Origin: CAWINX01 sp963702055
Lineage (GTDB): Bacteria > Actinomycetota > Thermoleophilia > Solirubrobacterales > 70-9
Assembly: GCA_963702055.1 (NCBI GenBank)
Contig: OY969702.1
Span: forward strand, 1,488,001-1,552,000
Direction of reading: 5' to 3'
DNA length: 64,000 bases
The stretch's first letter is position 1. Each line of letters opens with the position of its first letter. The notes under the pieces were generated by a model. It was not told the DNA's origin. It saw only the letters and a list, made by a program, of their open reading frames with translations, and ran no database searches. Shown piece by piece: positions 49,949 through 57,373 of this stretch. A program made the translations under genes and the position numbers.

Positions 49949-50395
49949 CTAGTCCCGCTCGTGGAAGTAGAACTGCGGCAGCGCGCCCTCGATGACCTCC
50001 TGGGTCATCTTCTGCGCCACCTCGAGGTTGCCGGTCCGCACCGCGATGTCGTCGAGGGTGACGATCCCGGCGAGGCGCTCCCCGTCGACGACGGGCAGGC
50101 GTCGCACCCGGTGCCGAACCATCAACGCCGCCGCCTCGTCAAGCTCCATCTCCGGCTCGCCTGCGACGAGCGGGCGGGAGGCGTGCTCCCCTACCGGCGA
50201 CTCGGCGCCGGCGCCTTCGGCGAAAACCCGCAGCGCCAGGTCGCGGTCGGTGACCATCGCCACCGGCGAACCGGCGGGGTCGACGATCACCACCGAGCCG
50301 ACCCGGTGGTCGCGCATAAGTCGGGCCACCGCGACGGCGCTCTCCTGCGGTGAGGCGGTGACGACGCCCTCGGTCATGATCTCGCTGAGTCGCAC
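49949..50395 (-). CDS. CBS-domain-pair protein
   Basis: 148 residues from GTG 50395; the frame upstream of that is non-coding and includes a repeat. Two CBS motifs: VRLSEIMTEGVVTASPQESAVAVARLMRDHRVGSVVIVD...VAMVTDRDLALRV, and LDEAAALMVRHRVRRLPVVDGERLAGIVTLDDIAVR. Stand-alone CBS pairs sense adenine nucleotides or similar ligands and regulate other proteins; the target is unknown. It is divergent from the next gene with a 19-bp gap. Confidence 0.88.
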   Translation of the reverse strand: MRLSEIMTEGVVTASPQESAVAVARLMRDHRVGSVVIVDPAGSPVAMVTDRDLALRVFAEGAGAESPVGEHASRPLVAGEPEMELDEAAALMVRHRVRRLPVVDGERLAGIVTLDDIAVRTGNLEVAQKMTQEVIEGALPQFYFHERD

Positions 50396-50414
50396 GGCGC
50401 GTACGCTACATCCG

Positions 50415-51083
50415 ATGAGCGAAGCGCAGCGCACCCCCGTGGTCCCGCTCGAAGCCGGGGCGGGACCGGAGAACCCACCGTGCCCCGCCTGCGGCGAGCC
50501 ATTGTTCGGCTGGATCGCCGCGCGGCCGGGCCTGCGCGGCGATGTCAGCCGCTGCGAAAGCTGCGGGCTGGGCGTGGTCGGCGCGCCGGGCACGCCGCAG
50601 GACGCCATACGCGAACTCGACCACCCAGGTTCCGCTGTTCCTTTGCCGGGTATAGAGGGGCAAAAGAACAGCGGAGGCATCGGAGTGCTGAACCGGGCGA
50701 GCTTTTCGGCGTCGCTGGGGGGCGCGGGCTGGGCCGGGCTCGAGCCCGACTCCCGCTACCTGTTTACGGTGGAGTCGGTGCGGCGGCTCGTCGCCTCGCG
50801 CGACCAGGTCGTGAAGAGCGCCCGCTGGGCGCCCGGGGCCGGCATCGCGACGATGTGGCAGACGCTCCTCAACAGCGTCACCTTCGGTCGCAACGTCGCG
50901 CTCGGCGCACTCGGCAAACCAGAGTTCGCCGTGAAAGCCGGAGAACGCTGGCAGCGAAGGATCGACGGGCTGATCAGCGTCGTGCTGGCGATCCCGGCAA
51001 TGGTCTTGGCGCTGCCGCTGGAACTGGCCGGCGCCGCGCTGCGTCGTGGCAGCGCGGTCAGGCTGCGCCTGCAGCTGCTCTGA
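50415..51083 (+). CDS. Hypothetical zinc-ribbon/membrane protein with a palindrome-encoded insert
   Basis: 222 residues. The N-terminal part has CPACGEPLFGW and CESCGLG, which could bind zinc. The middle (GLEPDSRYLFTVESVRRLVASRDQVV) resembles the entry segment of some SAM-dependent methyltransferases, but no SAM motif follows. A hydrophobic helix (VVLAIPAMVLALPLELAGAAL) is near the C-terminus. Residues about 73-87 (SAVPLPGIEGQKNSG) are encoded by a palindromic element in frame. No family assigned; it may be a decayed methyltransferase relative. It ends 1 bp from the next gene's stop. Confidence 0.65.
   Translation: MSEAQRTPVVPLEAGAGPENPPCPACGEPLFGWIAARPGLRGDVSRCESCGLGVVGAPGTPQDAIRELDHPGSAVPLPGIEGQKNSGGIGVLNRASFSASLGGAGWAGLEPDSRYLFTVESVRRLVASRDQVVKSARWAPGAGIATMWQTLLNSVTFGRNVALGALGKPEFAVKAGERWQRRIDGLISVVLAIPAMVLALPLELAGAALRRGSAVRLRLQLL
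50631..50675. repeat. Palindromic element, CCGCTGTTC-arm type, inside the 222-residue gene
   Basis: TCCGCTGTTCCTTTGCCGGG-TATAG-AGGGGCAAAAGAACAGCGGA, almost identical to the copy in the HAD gene but read in a different frame, giving a different stop-free peptide. Confidence 0.88.
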
Positions 51084-51353
51084 TCAGGAGAGGCCCTCGC
51101 GGGCCTCGCGGACGAGGGTCACGGCCTCGGGGAAGAGGACGCGGATCGCGTCGCGAACCTGCATCGCCTGCTCGTCGGGGCTGCCGCTCAGATCGAGCTG
51201 GGCGACGGAGGCGACGGTCATCTCGACCGCCAGCTTGATCGCGTTGTCCGCCCAGGCGACGCGCTGCGAGGACTGCATCTGCTCGGACAGCTCTTCCATG
51301 CGAGCGCGGAACTCGTCCGGGTCGCCGAAGAGGTTGAAGGGGCTTCCTTCCAT
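51084..51353 (-). CDS. Small hypothetical protein
   Basis: 89 residues from ATG 51353 (MEGSPFNLFGDPDEFRARMEELSEQMQ). The longer frame to 51482 runs through the divergent upstream region. It is mostly helical and acidic, with VEMTVASVAQLDLSGSPDEQAMQVRDAIRVLFPEAVTLVREAREGLS. No cysteine, signal or membrane segment, and no family recognised. Its stop abuts the stop of the convergent 222-residue gene. Confidence 0.65.
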   Translation of the reverse strand: MEGSPFNLFGDPDEFRARMEELSEQMQSSQRVAWADNAIKLAVEMTVASVAQLDLSGSPDEQAMQVRDAIRVLFPEAVTLVREAREGLS

Positions 51354-51445
51354 CACCGGACATGTAAGCAGAAGGCCGACGATTCGATGCAAAGTCTTGA
51401 CTCTCTGCGCGCCCCGGGCGCGCCCTCGCCGCCTAGCTTCGGCCG

Positions 51446-52105
51446 ATGCGACACGTCGGGCAACGCGAGCGAGGATCGGCAAGCGTCGAGCAGGCCGGGT
51501 TGGCGGCGCTGATCGCGCTGCTGCTGCTGGCCGCGATCGCCGCCGTGGCGGCGGGCGGGAAGATCGACGCCGGCCGTGCCCTGGCCGGGGCGATCGGCAA
51601 GCGACTCACCTGCGCGCCACGCCTCCCTGACGCCTGCCGGCACCACCCGCTGGTCCCCGCCTACGGCTGGCCGCTCGCCCGCCTTGCGAGGGCGATGGCC
51701 CCCGCGCCGGTGGCCAAACCGGGCGCCGACGGCCTGCCCCTCGTCCCGGTCGACTTCCGCCGCTGCCGGCGGGCGAGCTGCGCCGTCGCGGCCGGGCCCC
51801 ACCTGACCACAGCCGGCCGCCGCACCACGGCGTTCACACAACTCGTCGATCGACGCTCCACCTTCGGCTGGGTCGTAATCGTCTACTGGCTCTACCGCCC
51901 GACGATCGGCTGGGAAAAGGTCGAACGACGTGCCACCCAGGCGCAGGTCGAAGCGGCAAGCACCACCCGCGTCCTGCTTAAAGACGACCCCGCCCTAGTC
52001 CCCCTGGAGACCCTCCCCGGCCACGACCATTACGACTTCCCCGCCGGAGAGCGGCCGCCGTGGCAGGGACACGTCAAGTCTCGCTACCCCGGCTGGTCAA
52101 GCTGA
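51446..52105 (+). CDS. Hypothetical protein with a prepilin/TadE-like N-terminus
   Basis: 219 residues. The start MRHVGQRERGSASVEQAGLAALIALLLLAAIAAVAAGG has a Gly10 cleavage site with Glu at +5 and a hydrophobic helix, the pattern of type IV/Tad pilins and pseudopilins. The rest is soluble, with cysteines in LTCAPRLPDAC and RRCRRASC, and an aromatic GWVVIVYWLYRP strand. No pilus assembly gene is nearby. The function is unknown; a minor pilin or a secreted surface protein is possible. Confidence 0.65.
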   Translation: MRHVGQRERGSASVEQAGLAALIALLLLAAIAAVAAGGKIDAGRALAGAIGKRLTCAPRLPDACRHHPLVPAYGWPLARLARAMAPAPVAKPGADGLPLVPVDFRRCRRASCAVAAGPHLTTAGRRTTAFTQLVDRRSTFGWVVIVYWLYRPTIGWEKVERRATQAQVEAASTTRVLLKDDPALVPLETLPGHDHYDFPAGERPPWQGHVKSRYPGWSS

Positions 52106-52124
52106 TTCGAGCTTCCGGCGCGCC

Positions 52125-53120
52125 TTAACCCCCCACGGCGGAGGCCTGGGCTTTGCCCTCGCGGTCGGCGTCCTCCTGCGCTTGGCGGATCAGTCCGCGC
52201 CAGTCCGTTGTCCGGAAGACGAGCAGGATCGCGGTGAAGCCGAGCACCACCGACCAGGCGGCCATCGCGATCTGGGTGCCGACCGAGAAGGAGAGAACAG
52301 CCGAGCGGGACGGCCCGGCGAGCGTCGCCACCAGCAGCGCCTGCTGGGCGCCGGCGCCGCCCGGGGTGAAGGGGATGATCGTCGAGATCGCCTGAACGCT
52401 CATCACCAGCATCACGTTGGCGACCGAGCCGCCGATTCCGAACGCCTTGAGGAAGAACCAGAAGGCGCCGAAGCGGCAGAGCCAGCCGACCCCCTGCCAG
52501 GCGGCGACCTCGCGCAGGTAGCGGCGCGGCATGGTGAGGATGACCAACCCCTGTTTGACCCGGTCCCAGAAGCGGCGGACGTGGTGGGCGAGGTAGTAGA
52601 TGGAGATCGCGATCGCCACGAGGAGCACCCCGGTGACAATCAGGAACGTCTGCGGGTGTCTCGCCCAGAAGGAGATCTCGAAGGCCGGCAGATGCGGGAG
52701 CTGGGGCAGGGAAGGCAGCAGCCCCTGGGCGATCGCATATGAGAAGACGAGCAGGCCCGCCGTCGTGTCGAAGACCGACTGCACGAGGAAGGACGAGGTG
52801 ACCGCCGGATACGAGGAGCCGGGAATCTGTCGTTTGGCCAGGAAGACTTTGGTGACGTCGCCGACGTGCGCCGGGATGATCGCGTTGATTCCCGCCCCGG
52901 CCAGGTAGGCGGCGCCCAGCTGCAGGAAGGAGATGCGCCGGGTCGGGTAGGCGGCGCGCAGCACGTTGCGCCAGGCCCAGGCGCGCGACAGCTGCATCGC
53001 CAGCAGGAAGCCGAGGGCAATCGCGAAGGGCGTCCAGTGGATGTCGGAGAGGTGCTCGAAAAACGCCCGCGCGCCGTTCATGAACCCGTTGAAGCTGGAG
53101 GCGAGATCGGCGAGCGGCAT
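52125..53120 (-). CDS. Lysylphosphatidylglycerol synthase-type/UPF0104 flippase-like membrane protein
   Basis: 331 residues with seven to eight helices. LGAAYLAGAGINAIIPAHVGDVTKVFLAKR is the signature loop of the LPG-synthase transmembrane family; AISTIIPFTPGGAGAQQALLVATL is the second hallmark. These proteins move or flip lipids or polyprenol-linked glycans. No catalytic MprF domain is attached. It is divergent from the sulfotransferase gene with a 21-bp gap. Confidence 0.85.
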   Translation of the reverse strand: MPLADLASSFNGFMNGARAFFEHLSDIHWTPFAIALGFLLAMQLSRAWAWRNVLRAAYPTRRISFLQLGAAYLAGAGINAIIPAHVGDVTKVFLAKRQIPGSSYPAVTSSFLVQSVFDTTAGLLVFSYAIAQGLLPSLPQLPHLPAFEISFWARHPQTFLIVTGVLLVAIAISIYYLAHHVRRFWDRVKQGLVILTMPRRYLREVAAWQGVGWLCRFGAFWFFLKAFGIGGSVANVMLVMSVQAISTIIPFTPGGAGAQQALLVATLAGPSRSAVLSFSVGTQIAMAAWSVVLGFTAILLVFRTTDWRGLIRQAQEDADREGKAQASAVGG

Positions 53121-53141
53121 CGAAGCTAGACTAGCCCGCTC

Positions 53142-54131
53142 GTGTCAGAGGCCGAGACCACCCAGACCCCGCTCGCGGCGCCCCGCGACCCCGCCGACGA
53201 GGCAATGTGCGAGCGCGCCCGCGAGCGCTACACCGCCGATCGCAAGAGCCGCTTCCGCCGCCGGCGCAAACGCCACGCCGAGCTGCCCAACCTGATCATC
53301 ATCGGCGGGCTGAAGTGCGGGACGACCAGCATCCACCACTACCTCGGCCTGCACCCGGAGATCCAGATGTCGAAGCCAAAGGAGTTGAACTTCTTCGTCG
53401 AGGAGCTGAACTGGGACCTCGGGCTGGACTGGTACGCGAGTCGATTCGACGGCCGCTTCAAGGTGCGCGGCGAGTCCTCCCCCCACTACACGAACCTGCC
53501 CCGCTTCGAAGGGGTCGCCCAGCGAATCCACGAGCACTGCCCCGACGCCCGCCTCCTCTACATGGTCCGCGACCCGATCAAGCGGATCCTCTCCCACTGG
53601 GTCCACGCGACCGGCGCCGGCTATGAGACCGGCGAGTTGGTCCCGGTGCTCTCCAACCCCGACTCCTCCTACATGAACCGCTCGAAGTACTGGATGCAGC
53701 TGCAGCCCTATCTGGAACTGTTCGACCGCTCCCAGATCGAGATCATCACCCAGGAGGAGCTGCAGACCGAGCGCGAGGAGACGATGCGCAAGGCCTTCCG
53801 CTTCGCCGGCGTCGACGAGGGCTTCACCTCCGAGCAGTTCGACCGCGAGTGGGAGAAGTCGAGCGCCAAGCAGGGCGACAAATACCAGTTCATGGAGAAG
53901 CTGATCAAACTGCCGGGCTTCCGCTCCTTCGACCGCAATTTCGACCGCCTGCCCGAGTCGATGCGCTGGATCGTCGAGAAGGTCGTCCACGACCCCGAGA
54001 AGCCGCCGGCGCCGAAGCCGAAGCTGCCCGACGACCTCTTCGAGACGGTCCGCGGTCGCTTCGGCGAAGACGTCGCCGCCCTGCAGCGCTTCGCCGGCCG
54101 CGAGTTCGTCGGCTGGCACGACTACTCCTAG
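53142..54131 (+). CDS. Sulfotransferase-family protein
   Basis: 329 residues from GTG 53142. The 5'-phosphosulfate-binding loop is LIIIGGLKCGTTSIHHYLGLHPEI (Lys58 catalytic-type), followed by KPKELNFF. The 3'-phosphate-binding block is YMVRDPIKRILSHWVH. It should transfer sulfate from PAPS to a carbohydrate or lipid. A basic N-terminal stretch (RKSRFRRRRKRHAE) precedes the core. The acceptor is unknown; the neighbouring flippase-like gene hints at a surface glycan or lipid. Confidence 0.9.
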   Translation: MSEAETTQTPLAAPRDPADEAMCERARERYTADRKSRFRRRRKRHAELPNLIIIGGLKCGTTSIHHYLGLHPEIQMSKPKELNFFVEELNWDLGLDWYASRFDGRFKVRGESSPHYTNLPRFEGVAQRIHEHCPDARLLYMVRDPIKRILSHWVHATGAGYETGELVPVLSNPDSSYMNRSKYWMQLQPYLELFDRSQIEIITQEELQTEREETMRKAFRFAGVDEGFTSEQFDREWEKSSAKQGDKYQFMEKLIKLPGFRSFDRNFDRLPESMRWIVEKVVHDPEKPPAPKPKLPDDLFETVRGRFGEDVAALQRFAGREFVGWHDYS

Positions 54132-54155
54132 CCCGCCGGGCTAGGCTGGCCGCTG

Positions 54156-54719
54156 ATGCGGCGGCTGACTCCGAATCCAGGCGACACCACGATCGAGGAG
54201 CAGCTTGACTCCTACCGGCCCCGGGAGGGAGCGCGCGAGGATCGTCCCTTCGTCGCGATGAACTTCGCCGCCACGGTCGACGGCCGCGCCTCGATCGGGG
54301 GGGTCTCCGGGTCGATCGGCTCGGCGACCGACACGGCGATGCTGGTCGGACTGCGGGCCCGCTTCGACGCGGTGATGATCGGCGCCGGGACGATGCGCGC
54401 CGAGCGCTACAGCGGGCTCGAGAAGCGGCTCGTCGTGGTCGAGAGCGGGCCGGACGGCCGGGTCGACCTGCCAGCTCTCCTGCGCTCGCTTCGCGAGGAG
54501 GGCGTCAGGGCTCTGCTCTGCGAAGGCGGCCCCACCCTGTACGGCGCCCTCCAGGCGGCGGGACTGGTCGACGAGCTGTTCCTGACCATCGCCCCGAAGC
54601 TGGTCGGAGGCGACGCCCCTCGCATCCTCGAAGGGACGCTGCCGAGGGCCGCCGAGCTGGAGCTCGCCTGGCTCCTGGAAGAGCAGGGCGAGCTGTTCGC
54701 GCGGTACAGCCGCCGCTGA
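54156..54719 (+). CDS. RibD C-terminal/dihydrofolate-reductase-fold reductase
   Basis: 187 residues with FVAMNFAATVDGRASIGGVSGSIGS at the start, FDAVMIGAGTMRAERY in the middle and LLCEGGPTLYGALQAAGLVDELFLTIAPKLVGG near the end, all typical of the RibD-C reductase domain. It has no deaminase domain. The 5-amino-6-ribosylaminouracil reductase of riboflavin synthesis is one role; many stand-alone members act on other substrates. It lies 24 bp after the sulfotransferase gene. Confidence 0.85.
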   Translation: MRRLTPNPGDTTIEEQLDSYRPREGAREDRPFVAMNFAATVDGRASIGGVSGSIGSATDTAMLVGLRARFDAVMIGAGTMRAERYSGLEKRLVVVESGPDGRVDLPALLRSLREEGVRALLCEGGPTLYGALQAAGLVDELFLTIAPKLVGGDAPRILEGTLPRAAELELAWLLEEQGELFARYSRR

Positions 54720-54758
54720 GTTAGCGTTCCCGTCGCCCAGCCCCTAGGAGAGGATTCG

Positions 54759-56021
54759 ATGGACTTCAAGCCAAGCCCCCAGGTCGAGACCCTGCGCGAG
54801 CGGATCCTCGACTTCATGGACGCGCAGATCTACCCGCAGGAGCGGGAGATCATGGAAGGGCTCGACGCCGAGGTCGCGACGGGCGTCCCCTATCCGAAGA
54901 TCCTGGTCGAGGTCCGCGAGCGCGCCAAGTCCGAGGGGCTCTGGAACCTCTTCATGCCCGACGAGCGCTACGGGCCTGGGCTGACCAACTGGGAGTACGG
55001 GCTGCTCTGCGAGGAGATGGGCCGCAGCCCGGCCGCCGCGCCGATGGCCTTCAACTGCGCCGCGCCGGACACCGGCAACATGGAGATCCTCGCCGAGCAC
55101 GGCAGCGACGAGCAGAGGGAGCGCTGGCTGGAGCCGCTGCTGGACGGGAAGATCCGCAGCTGCTTCTCGATGACCGAGCCGGACGTGTCGGGCTCGGACC
55201 CGACCCTGCTGCAGGCGCGGGCCGTGCGCGACGGCGAGGAGTGGGTGATCAACGGCCACAAGTGGTTCACCTCGGGCGCGGTCGGCGCCGACCTGGCGAT
55301 CGCGATGGTCGTCACCGATCCCGACGCCCATCCCTACGCGCGCGCCTCGATGATCTGCGTGCCGACCGACAACCCCGGCTTCAACCTGGTGCGGCCGATC
55401 TCGGTGATGGGCCACGACGGGGGGCCCGGCCACTGCGAGATCCGCTACGAGGACTGTCGCGTCCCGGCAACCAATCTGCTCGGCGGCGAGGGACAGGGCT
55501 TCGTCGTCGCCCAGGACCGACTCGGCCCGGGGCGCATCCACCACTGCATGCGGGCGATCGGCACCGCGGAGCGGGCGCTGGAGATGATGTGCCGCCGGGC
55601 CAACGAGCGCCAGGCCTTCGGCGGCCCGCTGGGTGAGAAGCAGTTCGTCCAGGAGGCGATCGCCGCCTCGCGGATGGAGATCGACCAGGCCCGCCTGCTC
55701 ACCCTCTACGCCGCCTGGAAGATGGACACCGAGGGCAAGCGCGCCGCCCGCCAGTCGATCTCGGCGATCAAGGTCGTCGCCGCCAACATCGTCATGGACG
55801 TGCTCGACCGGGCGATCCAGGTCCACGGCAGCCTCGGGATGACCGACGACACCCCGCTCGCCGCCCTCTGGCGCTTCAGCCGCATGCTGCGCCTCGCCGA
55901 CGGCCCCGACGAGGTCCACAAAATGGTCCTCGCCCGCCGCGAGTTGAACCGCTGGGCAAAGCGCGCCGAGGCGGAGACCGAAGGCACCCTCGCCACAAAG
56001 CACGCCCCTCGCCCGATATGA
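54759..56021 (+). CDS. Acyl-CoA dehydrogenase
   Basis: 420 residues, FAD enzyme that introduces an alpha-beta double bond into acyl-CoA. CFSMTEPDVSGSDPTLLQ and the WFTSGAVGADLAI stretch are FAD/substrate sites; GPGRIHHCMRAIG, RQAFGGPLGEKQFVQ and IQVHGSLGMTDDTPLAALWR are C-terminal-domain signatures. The catalytic base expected near the HGSLGMT region is not obvious in the same position as short-chain enzymes, so it may belong to the ACAD10/11-like class. TAGGAGAGG precedes the ATG. The last 120 bp are repeated downstream at 57248-57367. Confidence 0.92.
   Translation: MDFKPSPQVETLRERILDFMDAQIYPQEREIMEGLDAEVATGVPYPKILVEVRERAKSEGLWNLFMPDERYGPGLTNWEYGLLCEEMGRSPAAAPMAFNCAAPDTGNMEILAEHGSDEQRERWLEPLLDGKIRSCFSMTEPDVSGSDPTLLQARAVRDGEEWVINGHKWFTSGAVGADLAIAMVVTDPDAHPYARASMICVPTDNPGFNLVRPISVMGHDGGPGHCEIRYEDCRVPATNLLGGEGQGFVVAQDRLGPGRIHHCMRAIGTAERALEMMCRRANERQAFGGPLGEKQFVQEAIAASRMEIDQARLLTLYAAWKMDTEGKRAARQSISAIKVVAANIVMDVLDRAIQVHGSLGMTDDTPLAALWRFSRMLRLADGPDEVHKMVLARRELNRWAKRAEAETEGTLATKHAPRPI
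55902..56021 (+). repeat. Direct repeat of the acyl-CoA dehydrogenase 3' end, copy 1 (in the intact gene)
   Basis: The last 120 bp of the gene, stop included. The first 42 bp (from GGCCCCGACGAGG) are identical to the copy at 57248; the match then falls off towards the stop. Confidence 0.85.
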
Positions 56022-56022
56022 G

Positions 56023-56061
56023 CAACATGCACATACCTGCTGTTAAGGTATGTGCATGTTG
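56023..56061. promoter_or_regulatory. Perfect palindromic operator at the start of the antitoxin gene
   Basis: CAACATGCACATACC (56023-56037), 9-nt spacer TGCTGTTAA, GGTATGTGCATGTTG (56047-56061). The antitoxin ATG 56050 lies in the right arm. Such operators are bound by the antitoxin for autoregulation. Confidence 0.7.
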
Positions 56062-56328
56062 AATCGACGCCTCCAGGTGCTGGTCGATGACGAGCGCTAC
56101 GAGCGATTGGCCCGCGAATCCGCCCGAGTTGGCGCGCCAGTCGGGGAGCTGGTGCGCCGGGCGATCGACCATGAGTACCCACAGGCCGGCCGCGACGCCG
56201 AGCGCGAGCGCGCCGGGCAGGAACTGCTGGCGATGCCGCCTCCCCCCGGCGAGGGCCCGGAGCCTGATTGGGAAGAGCAGAAGCGCGAGATGCTCGACGC
56301 CCCGATGCGCAAGTGGCCCGGAGCGTGA
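56050..56328 (+). CDS. vapB: Ribbon-helix-helix-type antitoxin (VapB-like)
   Basis: 92 residues: LNRRLQVLVDDERYERLARESARVGAPVGELVRRAIDHEYP is a ribbon-helix-helix DNA-binding unit, followed by an acidic/proline linker (PPPPGEGPEPDWEEQKREML) that would wrap the toxin. ATG 56050 lies in the operator palindrome; ATG 56056 (MLNRRLQ) is an alternative. The stop overlaps the GTG start of the toxin gene. Confidence 0.82.
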   Translation: MCMLNRRLQVLVDDERYERLARESARVGAPVGELVRRAIDHEYPQAGRDAERERAGQELLAMPPPPGEGPEPDWEEQKREMLDAPMRKWPGA

Positions 56329-56762
56329 GGCGCTTCCTCTACGACACCTCGATCTTCATCTACGCCCTCGGAGGAGAACATCCCTACAGGGAGCCCTGTC
56401 GCGAGATCGTGCACAGGGCGACCATCGGCGAATTGCAAGGCGAGGCAAGCGCGGACCTGCTTCAAGAGCTCGTGCACCAGAGGCTGCGCCGCACCGGAGA
56501 CCGTCTGGGCTCGGCCAAAGCCACTCGTAACGTCGCCAAGCTCGCCTGGTGGCACCCCCTCGAGCCCAATGACGTGCAACGGGGAATCGACCTCTTCGAA
56601 GCCCATCCCGATCTCGATGCCCGTGACGCCGTCTTCGCCGCCCTCGCGCTCAACCGCGGAATCGACGCCATCCTCGCCACAGACCGCGCCTTCGACGGAA
56701 TCGAAGGCCTGGAGCGAATCGACCCAGCGGACGAGCGGACAGTCGCCACCTTGATCGGCTGA
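56325..56762 (+). CDS. vapC: VapC-type PIN-domain ribonuclease toxin
   Basis: 145 residues from GTG 56325, overlapping the antitoxin stop (GTGA). PIN acidic residues: Asp7 in FLYDTSIFIY, Glu in LLQELVHQRL, Asp in DARDAVFAAL and Asp in ILATDRAFD. RNA cleavage with Mg is the expected activity. It lies in the cassette between the two copies of the acyl-CoA dehydrogenase 3' end. Confidence 0.87.
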   Translation: MRRFLYDTSIFIYALGGEHPYREPCREIVHRATIGELQGEASADLLQELVHQRLRRTGDRLGSAKATRNVAKLAWWHPLEPNDVQRGIDLFEAHPDLDARDAVFAALALNRGIDAILATDRAFDGIEGLERIDPADERTVATLIG

Positions 56763-56784
56763 CGCACTCAAGCAAGGGATGTGT

Positions 56785-56810
56785 GCTGATTATCGGATCT
56801 GATAATCAGC
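56785..56810. promoter_or_regulatory. Palindromic operator upstream of the HTH gene
   Basis: GCTGATTATC-GGATCT-GATAATCAGC, perfect 10-bp arms, 13 bp before the ATG at 56823. AT-rich for this genome; a likely binding site for the HTH protein itself. Confidence 0.6.
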
Positions 56811-56822
56811 GGATGTCAATCC

Positions 56823-57293
56823 ATGAGCACGCTCACCTTCCGCAACGTCGACGTCTCGCCGGACGACCCGGTCTCCAAGTGGCCGCTGGAAGCGATCCAG
56901 ACCGCGCTGGAGCGCGGCGACCTCGAGCATTGGCGACGCCTTGGCGCCGCAATCGCAGCAGATCCGTGGGGGCCGGTGACCCGGGGGGTGGAAGAAGTGC
57001 TCGCCTACAGTCGACCCTACGGCGTAGCCGAAGCCATGGAGAGAGCGATCTCACGAGCGCGAAAGGCGGCCGAAACGGCCGAGCGCGAAGCGGTGTCAGC
57101 CGAAGTCGAAACGCTCGTGAAAGCGTCCGGGCTTTCACGAGCCGAGTTCGCCTCCCGAATTGGCACCTCCACCTCTCGACTCTCGACATACGTCACCGGG
57201 AAGGTCACCCCGTCGGCGGCGCTTCTGGTGCGGATGCGCCGAGTCGTGGCCCCGACGAGGTCCACAAAATGGTCCTCGCCCGCCGCGAGCTGA
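56823..57293 (+). CDS. Helix-turn-helix (XRE-like) regulator, C-terminus altered by a junction
   Basis: 156 residues. The N-terminal half is MSTLTFRNVDVSPDDPVSKWPLEAIQTALERGDLEHWRRLGAAIAADPWGPV, a domain often seen before an HTH in actinobacteria. The C-terminal half is the HTH LVKASGLSRAEFASRIGTSTSRLSTYVTGKVTPSAALLVRMRRV. After that, from about residue 143, the frame runs into the repeated acyl-CoA dehydrogenase end in another frame and reads APTRSTKWSSPAAS, so the natural tail is lost. It could regulate itself or serve as a solitary antitoxin. Confidence 0.75.
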   Translation: MSTLTFRNVDVSPDDPVSKWPLEAIQTALERGDLEHWRRLGAAIAADPWGPVTRGVEEVLAYSRPYGVAEAMERAISRARKAAETAEREAVSAEVETLVKASGLSRAEFASRIGTSTSRLSTYVTGKVTPSAALLVRMRRVVAPTRSTKWSSPAAS

Positions 57294-57367
57294 ACCGCTG
57301 GGCCAAACGCGCCGAGGCGGAGACAGCCGGCGAGCTGACGACAAAGCACGCCCCGCGGGCGATCTGA
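57248..57367 (+). pseudogene. Remnant of the acyl-CoA dehydrogenase 3' end (direct repeat, copy 2)
   Basis: 120 bp encoding GPDEVHKMVLARRELNRWAK...TKHAPRAI, homologous to the last 39 residues of the intact gene at 54759-56021. The first 42 bp are identical and the reading frame and stop are preserved, but there is no start. It is followed by the hairpin that probably ended the original gene. Confidence 0.85.
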
Positions 57368-57373
57368 GCCAGA

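Noticed and set aside
56022..57247. Integrase or transposase for the cassette between the acyl-CoA dehydrogenase repeats
   Set aside because: All frames of the cassette were considered; only the antitoxin, the PIN toxin and the HTH gene are supported.
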